Positions 34,572 to 44,085 are shown, counted from the stretch's first letter. The stretch is 64,000 bases of DNA from JARKPK01 sp964631235 (GCA_964631235.1 CAZVZX010000024.1:1-64000), one strand, 5' to 3'. Notes: generated by a model from the sequence alone, not told the origin. Made by a program: numbers and translations.

Positions 34572-36200
34572 TCAAACGGTATCGCCGCTTGCCGATCCGC
34601 GCTGCTTTATGGCCACGGCCGCACCGATGAAGCCCGCAAACAACGGATGCGGGCGGGTGGGCTGCGATTTGAACTCGGGATGGAATTGCACGGCCACGAA
34701 CCACGGATGACTGTTCAGTTCGACGATTTCGACGAGGCTTCCGTCGGGGCTGGTCCCGGAAAACGTCATTCCTTGGGCCTCGAATTGTTCGCGGAAGGCG
34801 TTGTTGAACTCGTAGCGGTGCCGATGCCGTTCGCTGATTTCCTCGCATCCATAGGCTGCCGCGGCCTTCGTGCCGCTGCGCAAGCGGCAGGGCTGCGCGC
34901 CTAGCCGCATCGTGCCGCCTTTGTCGGTGATCGTCTTTTGCTCGTCGAGCAAGCAGATCACCGGGTGAGGATTATTCTTGTCGAACTCGGTCGAATTGGC
35001 GCGGTCGAGCCCCAGCACATGACGGCCGAACTCGACCACCGCGCACTGCATTCCCAGACAGATGCCGAAGAAGGGGATGTTTCGCGTTCGTGCAAAGCGA
35101 ATTGCTTCCACCTTGCCCTCGATTCCGCGATCGCCGAAACCGCCGGGCACGAGCACTCCGTTGACGCCCGCCAGAAGCCGCTCGGCACCGTCGCGTTCGA
35201 TGGCTTGGCTGTGCAAACGCAGAATGCGAACCTGTGCGCGATGGGCAATGCCGGCGTGGTCGAGCGCCTCGTAGATCGATTTGTAGGCGTCTTTGTGTTC
35301 CGCATACTTGCCCACCACGGCGATGGTCACTTCCGACTCGGGATTGCGCAACCGATGCAAGAGCTGATGCCAGTCGTCGAGTTTCAGCTCGCGGGCCGGC
35401 AGCTTGAGCTTGCGCACAATCAACTGATCGAGCCCATGCTCGACCAAACTCAGCGGCACCTCGTAAACGGAGAACTCCTTATCTTTCTCCTCGATGACGG
35501 CCTCGACCGGCACGTTGCAAAACAGGGCGATCTTCTTTCGGTCGTCGTAGCTGAGCGATCGTTCGGTGCGGCAAATGAGGATGTCGGGCTGGATGCCGAT
35601 CTGCCGCAATTGGCCGACCGAATGCTGCGTGGGCTTCGTCTTCAGCTCGTCGGCCGCCTTGAGGTACGGAACCAGCGTCAAATGGATGTACAGGCAGTTC
35701 TCTTGCCCCAAATCGAGCGACATCTGACGAATGGCTTCGAGAAACGGCAGGCTTTCGATGTCGCCCACCGTTCCGCCGATTTCGGTGATGACCACATCGA
35801 CGCCCGCCTGGGCCGGCTTGAGCACCGCCGCCTTGATTTCGTTGGTGATGTGCGGGATGACCTGCACGGTTTGGCCGAGGAACTCGCCGCGGCGCTCCTT
35901 GTTGATCACCGATTGGTAGATTTGCCCGGTGGTGTAGTTCGAGTCGCGGTTCAACGGGCTGTTGGTGAACCGCTCGTAGTGGCCCAGGTCGAGGTCGGTC
36001 TCGCTGCCGTCGTCGAGCACGTACACCTCGCCGTGCTGGTAGGGGCTCATCGTGCCCGGATCGACGTTGATATACGGGTCGAGCTTCTGCATGCGGACCG
36101 ACAGCCCGCGCCGCTCCAATAACATGCCGATCGAGGCGCTGGTCAGCCCCTTTCCCAACGAACTGACCACGCCGCCGGTTACGAAAATATGTTTGGCCAT
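34572..36200 (-). CDS. pyrG: CTP synthase
   Basis: 542 residues from the ATG at 36200, giving the invariant start MAKHIFVTGGVVSSLGKGLT with the synthetase P-loop. The N-terminal synthetase domain covers about 1-270 (MQKLDPYINVDPGTMSPYQH, then GEVYVLDDGSETDLDLGHYE). The C-terminal class I glutaminase has the nucleophile cysteine in FFGICLGMQ and the His-Glu pair in VQFHPEF. The enzyme makes CTP from UTP, ATP and glutamine in the cytoplasm. The longer frame upstream is not conserved. DUF1844 follows on the same strand. Confidence 0.97.
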   Translation of the reverse strand: MAKHIFVTGGVVSSLGKGLTSASIGMLLERRGLSVRMQKLDPYINVDPGTMSPYQHGEVYVLDDGSETDLDLGHYERFTNSPLNRDSNYTTGQIYQSVINKERRGEFLGQTVQVIPHITNEIKAAVLKPAQAGVDVVITEIGGTVGDIESLPFLEAIRQMSLDLGQENCLYIHLTLVPYLKAADELKTKPTQHSVGQLRQIGIQPDILICRTERSLSYDDRKKIALFCNVPVEAVIEEKDKEFSVYEVPLSLVEHGLDQLIVRKLKLPARELKLDDWHQLLHRLRNPESEVTIAVVGKYAEHKDAYKSIYEALDHAGIAHRAQVRILRLHSQAIERDGAERLLAGVNGVLVPGGFGDRGIEGKVEAIRFARTRNIPFFGICLGMQCAVVEFGRHVLGLDRANSTEFDKNNPHPVICLLDEQKTITDKGGTMRLGAQPCRLRSGTKAAAAYGCEEISERHRHRYEFNNAFREQFEAQGMTFSGTSPDGSLVEIVELNSHPWFVAVQFHPEFKSQPTRPHPLFAGFIGAAVAIKQRGSASGDTV

Positions 36201-36680
36201 CAGCGAATTATCCTTAGAACAGGCCGTGCGGTCGAGAATCGCGACTTCTCGCCGGGCGCGGCTCGTTTCGGCCCGCGAGACGCACGAAACCGCGGAAATC
36301 CCCAGCAGCCGGGCGGCGTCGCGCACGCGGTCGGCCGCCGCACTGCGTTTGTCGCCGCAATCGCGATGCGGAAATCTGCTTCCTCAGTGAGAGCCCAACC
36401 GTTGCCAACGGCCGGCCACCCGATAAACAACGGGCGTCCACCGAGAACCCGCTTCAGCCGACCGACGGCAAGTGGTTTCGCAACCGAGCGGCGGGCCGCG
36501 GTTATCGAACGGGGGCCGACGAATCAGAAAGCGCGATTATGAAGCGCCGCGGCACAAGCGACAACCCCCGTCGCAGACGGATTGGTTGCGGAATGCGGAA
36601 AACCGTTGGGCGCCGAACCGCTCGGCTTGCCTGTGCGCGGTTGAAAGCCGCTGTCGATCGGCGCGGTCGGTGTCGGTTTG
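36201..36680. other. intergenic region upstream of pyrG
   Basis: 480 bases with no credible gene or clear motif. It should hold the pyrG promoter and any terminator of the metallopeptidase gene, which ends at 36681. Confidence 0.4.
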
Positions 36681-37598
36681 CTACGGCAGCAGTGTTCGCA
36701 GGTGCTCGGCAGCGGCGGCCGGCGCGTTGGGCAATTGCCGTTCAAGCGCGGCCGAAAGGGGCGGCGGAGCGGCCGATGTGCGCACCTCGTTGAGATAACC
36801 GCGGAGGATTTCCGCGGTTTCCGGCGACGATTCCAAGAGGAAATGAACCCACAACCACGCTTCGGCATATTCATCTTGTTGAAGATCGCGGTGATTGGCC
36901 ACCCGCTCCAGGCGTTTCAGGTTCGGCTGCCACCCTTGGCGGCGCATCCGTTCGTTGAGCCAAGCAATATGCTGCCGGTGCAGGCCTTGCTGCCGTCGCG
37001 GCAGCTCGAAGAACTCGGCCAGCCCTTCGTCGAGCCAGAGCGGCAGATTGGGCAAAACGGCGTGGAGGTAGGCGTGGGCCGTTTCGTGGCGCAGGTCTTC
37101 GGCCATGCGGTCGCCCCATTGGGCGTAAACGACCAATCGCGAGTCCGATTCGACGAAGAACGCCCGCCGATCGGGGAACTCGGGATGCCGGGCGCGCATG
37201 AACCGCTCGAAGCGATCGCCCGACTCGAACAAATACAAATGGATCGGTTCGTCCGACGAGGGAATGCCCAATCGGCTGACCATATCGCCGCGAAGCATGA
37301 TCAGTTCGTCGAGCATTCGATGATGCTGGGGCAGCGGGAAGTCGCTGCGCAAGAGCAGATGGTGCCGCTGGGCGGAGAAACGCCCAGGCAGTCCGGCCGC
37401 GGGGGCCAGCGCCAGGGTCGAACAGCCTGCCAATGCCGCAACCGCCAACGCGGCACCGAGCAGATTCGACGTTTTCCCGCGGATGATCTGAACGGCCCGT
37501 TGAACACGTCGTTCTTGGCGTTGCGGCCGTGTGCGTTTTCCGCAGAATTCGCGGGTTGAATTCGTTGGAATCGTGTTTTTCAACGGGCGGTCAAGCAT
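36681..37598 (-). CDS. gluzincin metallopeptidase-like lipoprotein (DUF1570-like)
   Basis: 305 residues. A long basic start (1-44) precedes a signal segment ending in the lipobox LAGC (Cys59). The zinc motif is HETAH at 171-175 (DLRHETAHAYLHAV), and the third ligand is Glu191 in LWLDEGLAEFFELP, the gluzincin pattern of DUF1570-type planctomycete proteins. It may be a periplasmic peptidase, but no substrate is known. The ATG at 37598 is the only start available before the signal segment. It is divergent from the DinG-type helicase gene, 292 bases away. Confidence 0.82.
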   Translation of the reverse strand: MLDRPLKNTIPTNSTREFCGKRTRPQRQERRVQRAVQIIRGKTSNLLGAALAVAALAGCSTLALAPAAGLPGRFSAQRHHLLLRSDFPLPQHHRMLDELIMLRGDMVSRLGIPSSDEPIHLYLFESGDRFERFMRARHPEFPDRRAFFVESDSRLVVYAQWGDRMAEDLRHETAHAYLHAVLPNLPLWLDEGLAEFFELPRRQQGLHRQHIAWLNERMRRQGWQPNLKRLERVANHRDLQQDEYAEAWLWVHFLLESSPETAEILRGYLNEVRTSAAPPPLSAALERQLPNAPAAAAEHLRTLLP

Positions 37599-37890
37599 CG
37601 AACCAATTGCTCATACAGCGGCCGTCGTCGGCCGGCGGAAAGGAGTGACGTTCTCGGGGGCCGAATCCTACCCGAAGTCGGACCCAATCCCAAGCCCAGA
37701 ATTGAAGACGGAGCAAGCGTGCAAGCGGGGCAATCGGGGCAAGGGGGCCGGTGCGGCGGCCCCGGTGGCGGGGCGCACCTCGAAGCGGCCGTGAACGGGT
37801 GGTGCCAAAGTGCCTTGCCGAAGGGGGCTTGCCGTCGGACAGCAGCAAGCCGCTTCCGTTTCTCGACTATTTCACCTAATCTATCTGTAA

Positions 37891-39858
37891 ATGAGCATTG
37901 CCATTACCGACATTCTGGGTCCCTCGGGTAGCATCGCCCGGCGGATGAACAACTACGAGCACCGGCCTCAGCAATTGGAGATGGCCGAGGCGGTCGCCCG
38001 CGCCATCGCCCAACGGCGGCATTTGGTCGTCGAGGCCGGCACCGGCGTAGGCAAAAGCTTCGCCTACCTGGCGCCGGCGATCGTCGCCGCTGCCGAAAGC
38101 GACCCGGCCAAGCGGGTGGTGGTGGCCACGCACACGATCAGTTTGCAAGAACAGCTAATCAATAAAGACATTCCGTTACTGCGGAGCGTGTTGCCGGTCG
38201 AGTTCTCGGCGGTGCTCGTCAAAGGGCGAAGCAACTATCTCAGCCGCCGCCGGCTGCAAAACGCCTTGCATCGGCAGCAGAACCTGTTCGAGGATCCGGA
38301 GGAACACGAGCAGCTCGAACAATTGCGGTTGTGGGCCGCAGAAACCGCCGACGGGTCGCTCTCCGATCTCTCGTGGCGCCCGCTGCCGCAAGTTTGGGAC
38401 GAGGTAGCCAGCGACCACTCGAATTGCATGGGCAAGAGCTGCCCGCACTACCGCCAATGCTTCTACTATGCCGCGCGGCGACGGATGCAGCACGCGCAGG
38501 TGTTGGTGGTCAACCATGCCCTGTTCTTCACCGATCTGGCGCTGCGGATGCAGAAGGCGAGCCTGCTGCCGCCCTACGATGTGGTGGTTTTCGACGAAGC
38601 CCACACGGTCGAATCAGTAGCCGCCGAACACCTGGGGCTGAACATCAGCAGCGGGCAAACGGCCTACATTTTGAGAAAGCTATTCAATCCGCATCGGCAG
38701 CGCGGGCTGCTGGTGCAACACGGTTGCGGCGAAGCCCGCCGACAAACCACCGAGTGCCTGCGGATCAGCGACGACTTCTTCGCGGCGGCCGACCGTTGGC
38801 TGCAAGCCCATCCCGACGGCAACGGCCGCGTGCGGCAGCCCGGGGTGATCGACAACCCGCTCAGCCCCGCGTTGGCCGCGCTGGCCCGCGCAGTACGCAA
38901 AGCCGGGGGCAGTATCGAAAGCGAAGAGTTGCGTCAAGACTTCCGCGCCGCCGGTCGGCGGTTGACCGCATTGGCCGGGGCGTTGGACGAGTGGTGCCAA
39001 ATGGGCCGAAGCGACGCCGTCTATTGGATCGAGCGGCAGGCCGCCTCGGGCCGGCGGCCGCGGGTGGTGCTGGCCTCGGCCCCGATCGAAGTCCGTGCGC
39101 TGCTCGAAGAACACCTCTACAAAAACACGCCAACCGTCGTGATGACCAGCGCAACGCTCGCCACCGAAGGCGGGAGTTTTCAATTCTTCCTCGACCGCGT
39201 CGGGCCCGGCAATGCCGAAACGCTGTTGGCAGGCAGTCCGTTTGATTACCAACGCCAAGCCCAACTCGTACTGCTCGAAGGCATGCCCGACCCGAGCGAA
39301 AACCCGGGCGCGTTCCAGCGTGCGGCCATCGCACTGATCGATCGCTACGTCGAGCGGAGCCAAGGACGCGCCTTCGTTCTCTTCACCAGCTACGACATGA
39401 TGCGCAAGGCCGCTGCCACGCTGGCCGACTCGTTCGCTCGCAAAGGCTTCACACTCTTGTCGCAGGCCGACGGCATGCCGCGGAGCCAAATGCTCGAACA
39501 ATTCCGCCGCGGATCGCGGTGCGTTCTCTTTGGGGCCGACAGCTTCTGGCAAGGCGTGGACGTGCCCGGCGAAGCCCTGCAAAACGTGATCATCACCCGG
39601 TTGCCGTTCAGCGTGCCCGACCGCCCGCTGCTCGAAGCACGGCTCGAACAACTCCGCGCCCGAGGCGGCAACCCCTTCTTCGATTACCAAGTGCCCGAGG
39701 CAATCATCAAACTCAAGCAAGGCTTCGGGCGACTGATCCGCAGCAAGAACGACACCGGCACCGTGGTGATCCTCGACCCGCGAGTTCGGACGAAACGCTA
39801 CGGACGGAAGTTCATCGAGGCGCTGCCGAAATGCAAAGTGGTTGTCGAACGAGCCTAG
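37891..39858 (+). CDS. dinG: DinG/XPD-family ATP-dependent DNA helicase
   Basis: 655 residues, as expected for a DinG-type superfamily 2 helicase without an exonuclease domain. Walker A is EAGTGVGKS (48-56) and motif II is VFDEAH (233-238). Motifs V/VI appear near the end (DSFWQGVDVPGEALQNVIIT, then KQGFGRLIRS). Between motifs Ia and II lie three iron-sulfur cysteines, Cys179, Cys184 and Cys190, with the same 5- and 6-residue spacing as in E. coli DinG. The first ligand is absent: KGRSNYLSRRRL has Ser118 where DinG has cysteine. Such helicases unwind damaged or structured DNA. The stop is directly followed by the largest GCGAAT array. Confidence 0.9.
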   Translation: MSIAITDILGPSGSIARRMNNYEHRPQQLEMAEAVARAIAQRRHLVVEAGTGVGKSFAYLAPAIVAAAESDPAKRVVVATHTISLQEQLINKDIPLLRSVLPVEFSAVLVKGRSNYLSRRRLQNALHRQQNLFEDPEEHEQLEQLRLWAAETADGSLSDLSWRPLPQVWDEVASDHSNCMGKSCPHYRQCFYYAARRRMQHAQVLVVNHALFFTDLALRMQKASLLPPYDVVVFDEAHTVESVAAEHLGLNISSGQTAYILRKLFNPHRQRGLLVQHGCGEARRQTTECLRISDDFFAAADRWLQAHPDGNGRVRQPGVIDNPLSPALAALARAVRKAGGSIESEELRQDFRAAGRRLTALAGALDEWCQMGRSDAVYWIERQAASGRRPRVVLASAPIEVRALLEEHLYKNTPTVVMTSATLATEGGSFQFFLDRVGPGNAETLLAGSPFDYQRQAQLVLLEGMPDPSENPGAFQRAAIALIDRYVERSQGRAFVLFTSYDMMRKAAATLADSFARKGFTLLSQADGMPRSQMLEQFRRGSRCVLFGADSFWQGVDVPGEALQNVIITRLPFSVPDRPLLEARLEQLRARGGNPFFDYQVPEAIIKLKQGFGRLIRSKNDTGTVVILDPRVRTKRYGRKFIEALPKCKVVVERA

Positions 39859-39868
39859 CCCGGCGGAA

Positions 39869-40353
39869 ACCGCCAATCCGCGCCAATAGCAACCGCGAAT
39901 GGACGCGAATGTGCGCGAATCAGGCTAGTCAACGACCGCGAATGGACGCGAATGTGCGCGAATTCGGGTGAGCGCGAACCGCGAATAGACGGGAATGAAC
40001 GCGAATCCGGCCAAACATGAACCGCGAATGGGCACGAATGAACACCAATTCGGTCAAACAGAAGACCGCGAATGGACGCGAATGTGCGCGAATCAGGCTA
40101 ATCAGCGACCGCGAATAGACGCGAATGTGCGCGAATTCGGGTGAGCGCGAACCGCGAATAGACGGGAATGAACGCGAATCCGGCCAAACATGAACCGCGA
40201 ATGGGCACGAATGAACACCAATTCGGTCAAACAGAAGACCGCGAATGGACGCGAATGTGCGCGAATCAGGCTAATCAGCGACCGCGAATAGACGCGAATG
40301 TGCGCGAATTCGGGTGAGCGCGAACCGCGAATAGACGGGAATGAACGCGAATC
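39869..40353 (+). repeat. GCGAAT array with 173-bp higher-order period
   Basis: Full units start at 39892, 40065 and 40238, exactly 173 bases apart; the last is cut short at 40353, and a decayed half-unit fills 39869-39891. Each 173-bp unit is built of four monomers of 43, 43, 43 and 44 bases. A monomer begins ACCGCGAATGGACGCGAATG and has GCGAAT boxes 10 bases apart. Units 2 and 3 are nearly identical. The array begins about 10 bases past the DinG stop and reads in the same direction. Confidence 0.95.
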
Positions 40354-40775
40354 AGGCCGGGCAAAGCCGCCAAGGAACACGATTCGTTAGCAACAAGCGA
40401 GAACGGCTGAAATAGCGAATGCTTTTCCAATTGCGCAAGCTCTGTATCTTGCCGATTCTGCCGCCGATTCGAGCTTGATCCATTTCCCTAAAAGCTCTAT
40501 TCTTCCCAGGTCGGTTCGGTGGCGAAAAGCCGCCTTGGGTGCCGCCGATCGCGCCTTGTGCGGCCGCATGATCGTGTGATCGATCGACTTGGGCAAATCC
40601 TCGGAAGCGAACTCGATCATGCGAAGTGGATTGCGCGATCGCCCTCGTTGCGCTTCGGGCGCGATGTAGCCCAACACTGCTCCGAGCGCGAGGGAACATT
40701 GCCCACCGCTCCGCCCCGGGGCGCGCAATCGCGCGAGGGGCCGAATCGGTTTCGCCGGATATCGTCTCGAAAGCA
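40354..40775. other. intergenic region between the array and the glycosyltransferase gene
   Basis: 422 bases with no credible gene. A minus-strand frame (40387-40776) is open but resembles no protein family. The promoter of the glycosyltransferase gene should lie here. Confidence 0.4.
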
Positions 40776-42059
40776 ATGGATGCTGTTTCGCTTGTCGCCC
40801 TGCTGCTGATTGCGGCCGGATTGCTGCAATCGCTGCTTCTGGCGTTGCAAAGCTGGGAGCACCGACGCTATGCGCGCAGTTGCATGGCCAGCCGAGCGCG
40901 GTTCGGATCTCGGGGCCGCGTGCTGGTGATCTCGCCGTGCAAGGGCGTGGATGTCGGACTGGCCGACAACCTTCGCGCCCTGCTCGATCAAGATTACGAC
41001 GACTACGATGTCCTCTTTGTGGTCGAAAGCGAAGACGATCCGGCTTGCGCGGTGATCCGGTGGGTGTCGGCCGAACGCCGTCGCGGGCGGCTGTTGGTGG
41101 CGGGACGGGCGAACGTCGGCGGGCAGAAGATCCACAATTTGCTCGCAGCCACCGCCGAGATCGACCCGCAATACGAGTTGGTGGCCTTCGTCGATTCCGA
41201 CGCGCGACCCCGCCGCGACTGGCTCCGCATGCTCGTCTCGCGGTTGGACGGACGCGAATACTGCGCGGCCACCGGCTATCGATGGTTCGTGCCCCAACGC
41301 GCCACGCCGGCCAATCTGTTGCTTTACAGCATCAATAGCGCCTTGATGACGCTGTTGGGCAAACGCAGCCACGGGCTCGTTTGGGGCGGCTCGTGGGCCA
41401 TCCGCCGCGACGACTTCCTCCGCCTCGATATCCGCGGGCACTGGCACGGCGCGCTGAGCGACGATTTGGCGGCCGGGCAGGCCCTTCGCGCCGATCCGCG
41501 GCCCACGCGGTTCGAGCCCGGCGCCGTCGTTTGTTCACCGCTTCACGGCACGATCGGGCAGTTGTTCGAGTTCGTCCGCCGCCAATACATGATGGCCCGC
41601 TTCTATGCGCCTCACTGGTGGCGTTTCGGCTTGGCCGTCCTTCTGCCGGGCAATTTGGCCTGGGCCGCACTGGCCGTGCTTGCTTGGCGCTGGCGCGGAG
41701 ACGCGGCCGGTAGTGGTACGGTTGCTGCGCTGGCCGCGGCGCTGTTCGGACTGAGTATGCTGCGGGCTGCGATGCGGCAATCGCTGGCCCGAGTCTATTT
41801 TCCCGACATGGCGGCTTCGCTCCGCGCGGCACGCTGGTTCGATCTGGTCGCCGCGCCGTTGGCCGCCTTGGCACACGCACTGGGCGCGTGGGCGTCGGTC
41901 TTCGGTCGCACGCTTTCGTGGCGCGGTACGCGCTACCGACTTCACGCCGACGGCCAAGTCGAGATTCTCTCGGCCGGGCGTTTCGTCGCGCCCGACGAAC
42001 TTGCCGAATCGCCCGACGACCGCGACGAACAACGCGACAAACGGCGGCGGGCGGCCTGA
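40776..42059 (+). CDS. GT2/GT21-like membrane glycosyltransferase
   Basis: 427 residues from the ATG at 40776. An N-terminal membrane anchor (about 2-22) precedes a GT-A domain: ISPCKGVDVGLADNLRALLD, then ESEDDPA (first acidic motif), LVAFVDSDARP (D-x-D metal site), GGSWAIRRDDF and RRQYMMARFY, which stands in for the Q/RxxRW product motif. Three or four C-terminal hydrophobic segments follow (about 285-390). The pattern is close to ceramide glucosyltransferase or HpnI-like enzymes that glycosylate lipids, so a glycolipid or hopanoid substrate is possible. The charged tail (DDRDEQRDKRRR) is cytoplasmic. The DUF6544 gene follows after 53 bases and may share the message. Confidence 0.85.
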   Translation: MDAVSLVALLLIAAGLLQSLLLALQSWEHRRYARSCMASRARFGSRGRVLVISPCKGVDVGLADNLRALLDQDYDDYDVLFVVESEDDPACAVIRWVSAERRRGRLLVAGRANVGGQKIHNLLAATAEIDPQYELVAFVDSDARPRRDWLRMLVSRLDGREYCAATGYRWFVPQRATPANLLLYSINSALMTLLGKRSHGLVWGGSWAIRRDDFLRLDIRGHWHGALSDDLAAGQALRADPRPTRFEPGAVVCSPLHGTIGQLFEFVRRQYMMARFYAPHWWRFGLAVLLPGNLAWAALAVLAWRWRGDAAGSGTVAALAAALFGLSMLRAAMRQSLARVYFPDMAASLRAARWFDLVAAPLAALAHALGAWASVFGRTLSWRGTRYRLHADGQVEILSAGRFVAPDELAESPDDRDEQRDKRRRAA

Positions 42060-42112
42060 TCGCCGCACTCGGCGGCTGACGATTTTCTCTTTCAAGCGTG
42101 CGGGGCAATCGA

Positions 42113-43018
42113 ATGTTCACGAAGATTCTGCTGGGTATTGCTTGCTGCTTGGTGATTGCCGTCGTCGCGCTGTTGGCATGGATTGCCTATCAGCGGCATC
42201 AATGGCGCAAGGCAACCGCCCAATGGCGCAGCGCCATGACGCAGGCCGCCGCCTCGACCGACACCGAGGGCCAGGGCCTTTATCAAAAGCTCGTCGATCC
42301 GAACTGGCGGGCCAAGGTCGCCGAACGCTTGCCCCCGCCCGTGCAACGGTATCTTCAAGCGGTGATGTCGCCTGCGGCCAAACCGTTCGCTGCGGTGCGG
42401 ATTCGGCAGACGGGCGAGTTCAATCTCAGTGCCGACGGCGAGCAATGGGCCCCGTTCACCGCCGACCAACTCACCGTGCTGGCCCCAAAGGGCTTTGATT
42501 GGGATGCCCGCATCCGCTTCCTACCGGGGCTGACGATCTTCGTCCGCGACGCCTACGTTCTTCGCCAGGGCGTACTTCGCGCCGCCCTCGAAGGCGGAGT
42601 GATCACCTTCGCCGATCAGCCGCCATCGGACGAGTTGGCGCAAGGCCAACTCATGCGGTTCCTGGCCGAATTGCCCTGGTATCCGCCCGCAGCGCTCGAC
42701 CCGGCGATCACTTGGACGCCGATCGACGACCACTCGGCGCAGGCCGAACTGGTCGATGGGCTGATCTCGGTTGCCTTGGTCTTTCGGTTCGGCAGCGACG
42801 GGCTGATCGAATCGGTTCGCGCCGATGCCCGCGGCCGAGCCGTCGGCGATCGCATCGAGCCGACGTTGTGGGTAGGTCGCTTTTGGGATTATGCCGAGTT
42901 CGACGGCTGGCGCGTTCCCCAACGCGGCGAGGTCGCTTGGTTCCCGCCCGACGGCCCGCGGCCCTACTGGCGCGGCCGACTGGAACAGATCGAGTTCTGC
43001 CGGGCTGGTTCTCCGTAA
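42113..43018 (+). CDS. DUF6544-like protein with N-terminal membrane anchor
   Basis: 301 residues from the ATG at 42113. One hydrophobic segment (about 3-27) anchors the protein, and the rest should lie outside the cytoplasm. LPPPVQRYLQAVM, FNLSADGEQWAPFTADQLTV, WDARIRFLPGLTIFVRDAYV, LMRFLAELPWYPPAAL and the end GRFWDYAEFDGWRVPQRGEV match the DUF6544 (formerly DUF6920) family. The conserved FLAELPWYP block is the best marker. Function is unknown; a beta-sandwich lipid- or sugar-binding protein is possible. It follows the glycosyltransferase gene, and a GCGAAT array begins 47 bases past its stop. Confidence 0.82.
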   Translation: MFTKILLGIACCLVIAVVALLAWIAYQRHQWRKATAQWRSAMTQAAASTDTEGQGLYQKLVDPNWRAKVAERLPPPVQRYLQAVMSPAAKPFAAVRIRQTGEFNLSADGEQWAPFTADQLTVLAPKGFDWDARIRFLPGLTIFVRDAYVLRQGVLRAALEGGVITFADQPPSDELAQGQLMRFLAELPWYPPAALDPAITWTPIDDHSAQAELVDGLISVALVFRFGSDGLIESVRADARGRAVGDRIEPTLWVGRFWDYAEFDGWRVPQRGEVAWFPPDGPRPYWRGRLEQIEFCRAGSP

Positions 43019-43064
43019 CGGCGCGTTCAAGAAAGTCGTTTTTTGGATTTGCGGCTGCGTGCTG

Positions 43065-43331
43065 AACCGCGAATGGACGCGAATCAACGCGAAGTAATAC
43101 AACAAACCGCGAATGAACGCGAATCAACGCGAAGTAATACAACAAACCGCGAATGGTCGCGAATCAACGCGACGGAACACAACAAACCACGAATGGACGT
43201 GAAGAAGCGCGAAGCAACGCCGGAAACCGCGAATGGACGCGAATCAACGCGACGGAACACAACAAACCGCGAATGGACGCGAAGAAGCGCGAAGCAACGC
43301 CGGAAACTGCGAATGAACCCAAATCAACGCA
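43065..43331 (+). repeat. GCGAAT array, 40-bp period (80-bp higher order)
   Basis: Seven units start at 43066, 43106, 43146, 43186, 43226, 43266 and 43306. Units 1 and 2 are nearly identical. Units 3 and 5 match, and units 4 and 6 match, so the later part repeats every 80 bases. Each unit opens ACCGCGAATGGACGCGAATC, with GCGAAT boxes 10 bases apart. It reads in the direction of the DUF6544 gene it follows. Confidence 0.95.
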
Positions 43332-44085
43332 GTACCATTTCAGCCGAGTGGCGTGGCAGGGAGAATCGCTCGGCGGGGCGATTGACGCACGCGATGCAAA
43401 GGGTTTGGTGACGCGAGTCGTTCTGCCTGCTGGTCGTGTCGAGTCGTTGTTGAAAGCAAGGCGTCGTTGGAGTGACGCGATCTGTCGCGTCCGCGAATTG
43501 TCGCGTCCGCCTGCTGGGTCTCCATCGCGGCCGTTTCGCCGATTCCCGGCCACGACGGAGCGTGGCCCTCCAAAGGTTCAGAAGGCTGATGAGATACCGC
43601 GGCGAATTCGCCGAGGCCGCACTGCGGGAACCGGATGAGAGCAGCCCCAACGGGGCGAAATAACTCGGCTTATGGCAATGTCTTGGAAACGTCTTGGGGT
43701 TTCATCCGCAAAAAGGGCTTGCGGAGGATGCCGAGCGACGATATAGTGTAAATATGTACATACTTCTTGCTGTTTGATTTGCCGGGGTGTTGATTGGGCG
43801 GGCTGGGTCGCGGGCGAGGCCGTCGGCGCGCATAATTGAGGCCCAGTTGGTCGTGGAGACCGACATCGGACAAAGGAAACGCTGATGGGTGACGACGCCC
43901 GCGTTGGCGGGCGGTGCGCGACGGACGAGAATGTAGTATTAGGGACGGCCGGGTCGAGAAATGTGTGTTATTCTCCCGCAGTGTTTCGGCATCGGTTGCG
44001 GTAATGCATGGTGGGGCGGTGAAGCGGGAGTATTCGACACGGCCGTGCGGGACTGACACGAACGATCGGTAAGGAAGGATTCGAG
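43332..44085. other. long recA leader and upstream region
   Basis: 754 bases without a credible gene. It contains the likely recA promoter and palindrome (separate entry) and a hairpin at 43896-43913 (CGCCCGC, GTTG, GCGGGCG). If the promoter is right, the recA message has an untranslated leader of about 330 bases. Confidence 0.45.
43719..43762 (+). promoter_or_regulatory. probable recA promoter with overlapping palindrome
   Basis: TTGCGG (43719-43724), a 17-base spacer, and TATAGT (43742-43747) form a promoter in the most AT-rich spot of the region. Directly after it, TATGTACATA (43753-43762) is a perfect 10-bp palindrome at the expected transcription start, a good place for a LexA-type repressor. 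The planctomycete SOS box is not something I can confirm by memory. Confidence 0.5.

Noticed and set aside
39869..40353. CRISPR array
   Set aside because: The spacing is short, the parts between boxes are shared among units rather than unique, and no cas genes are present.
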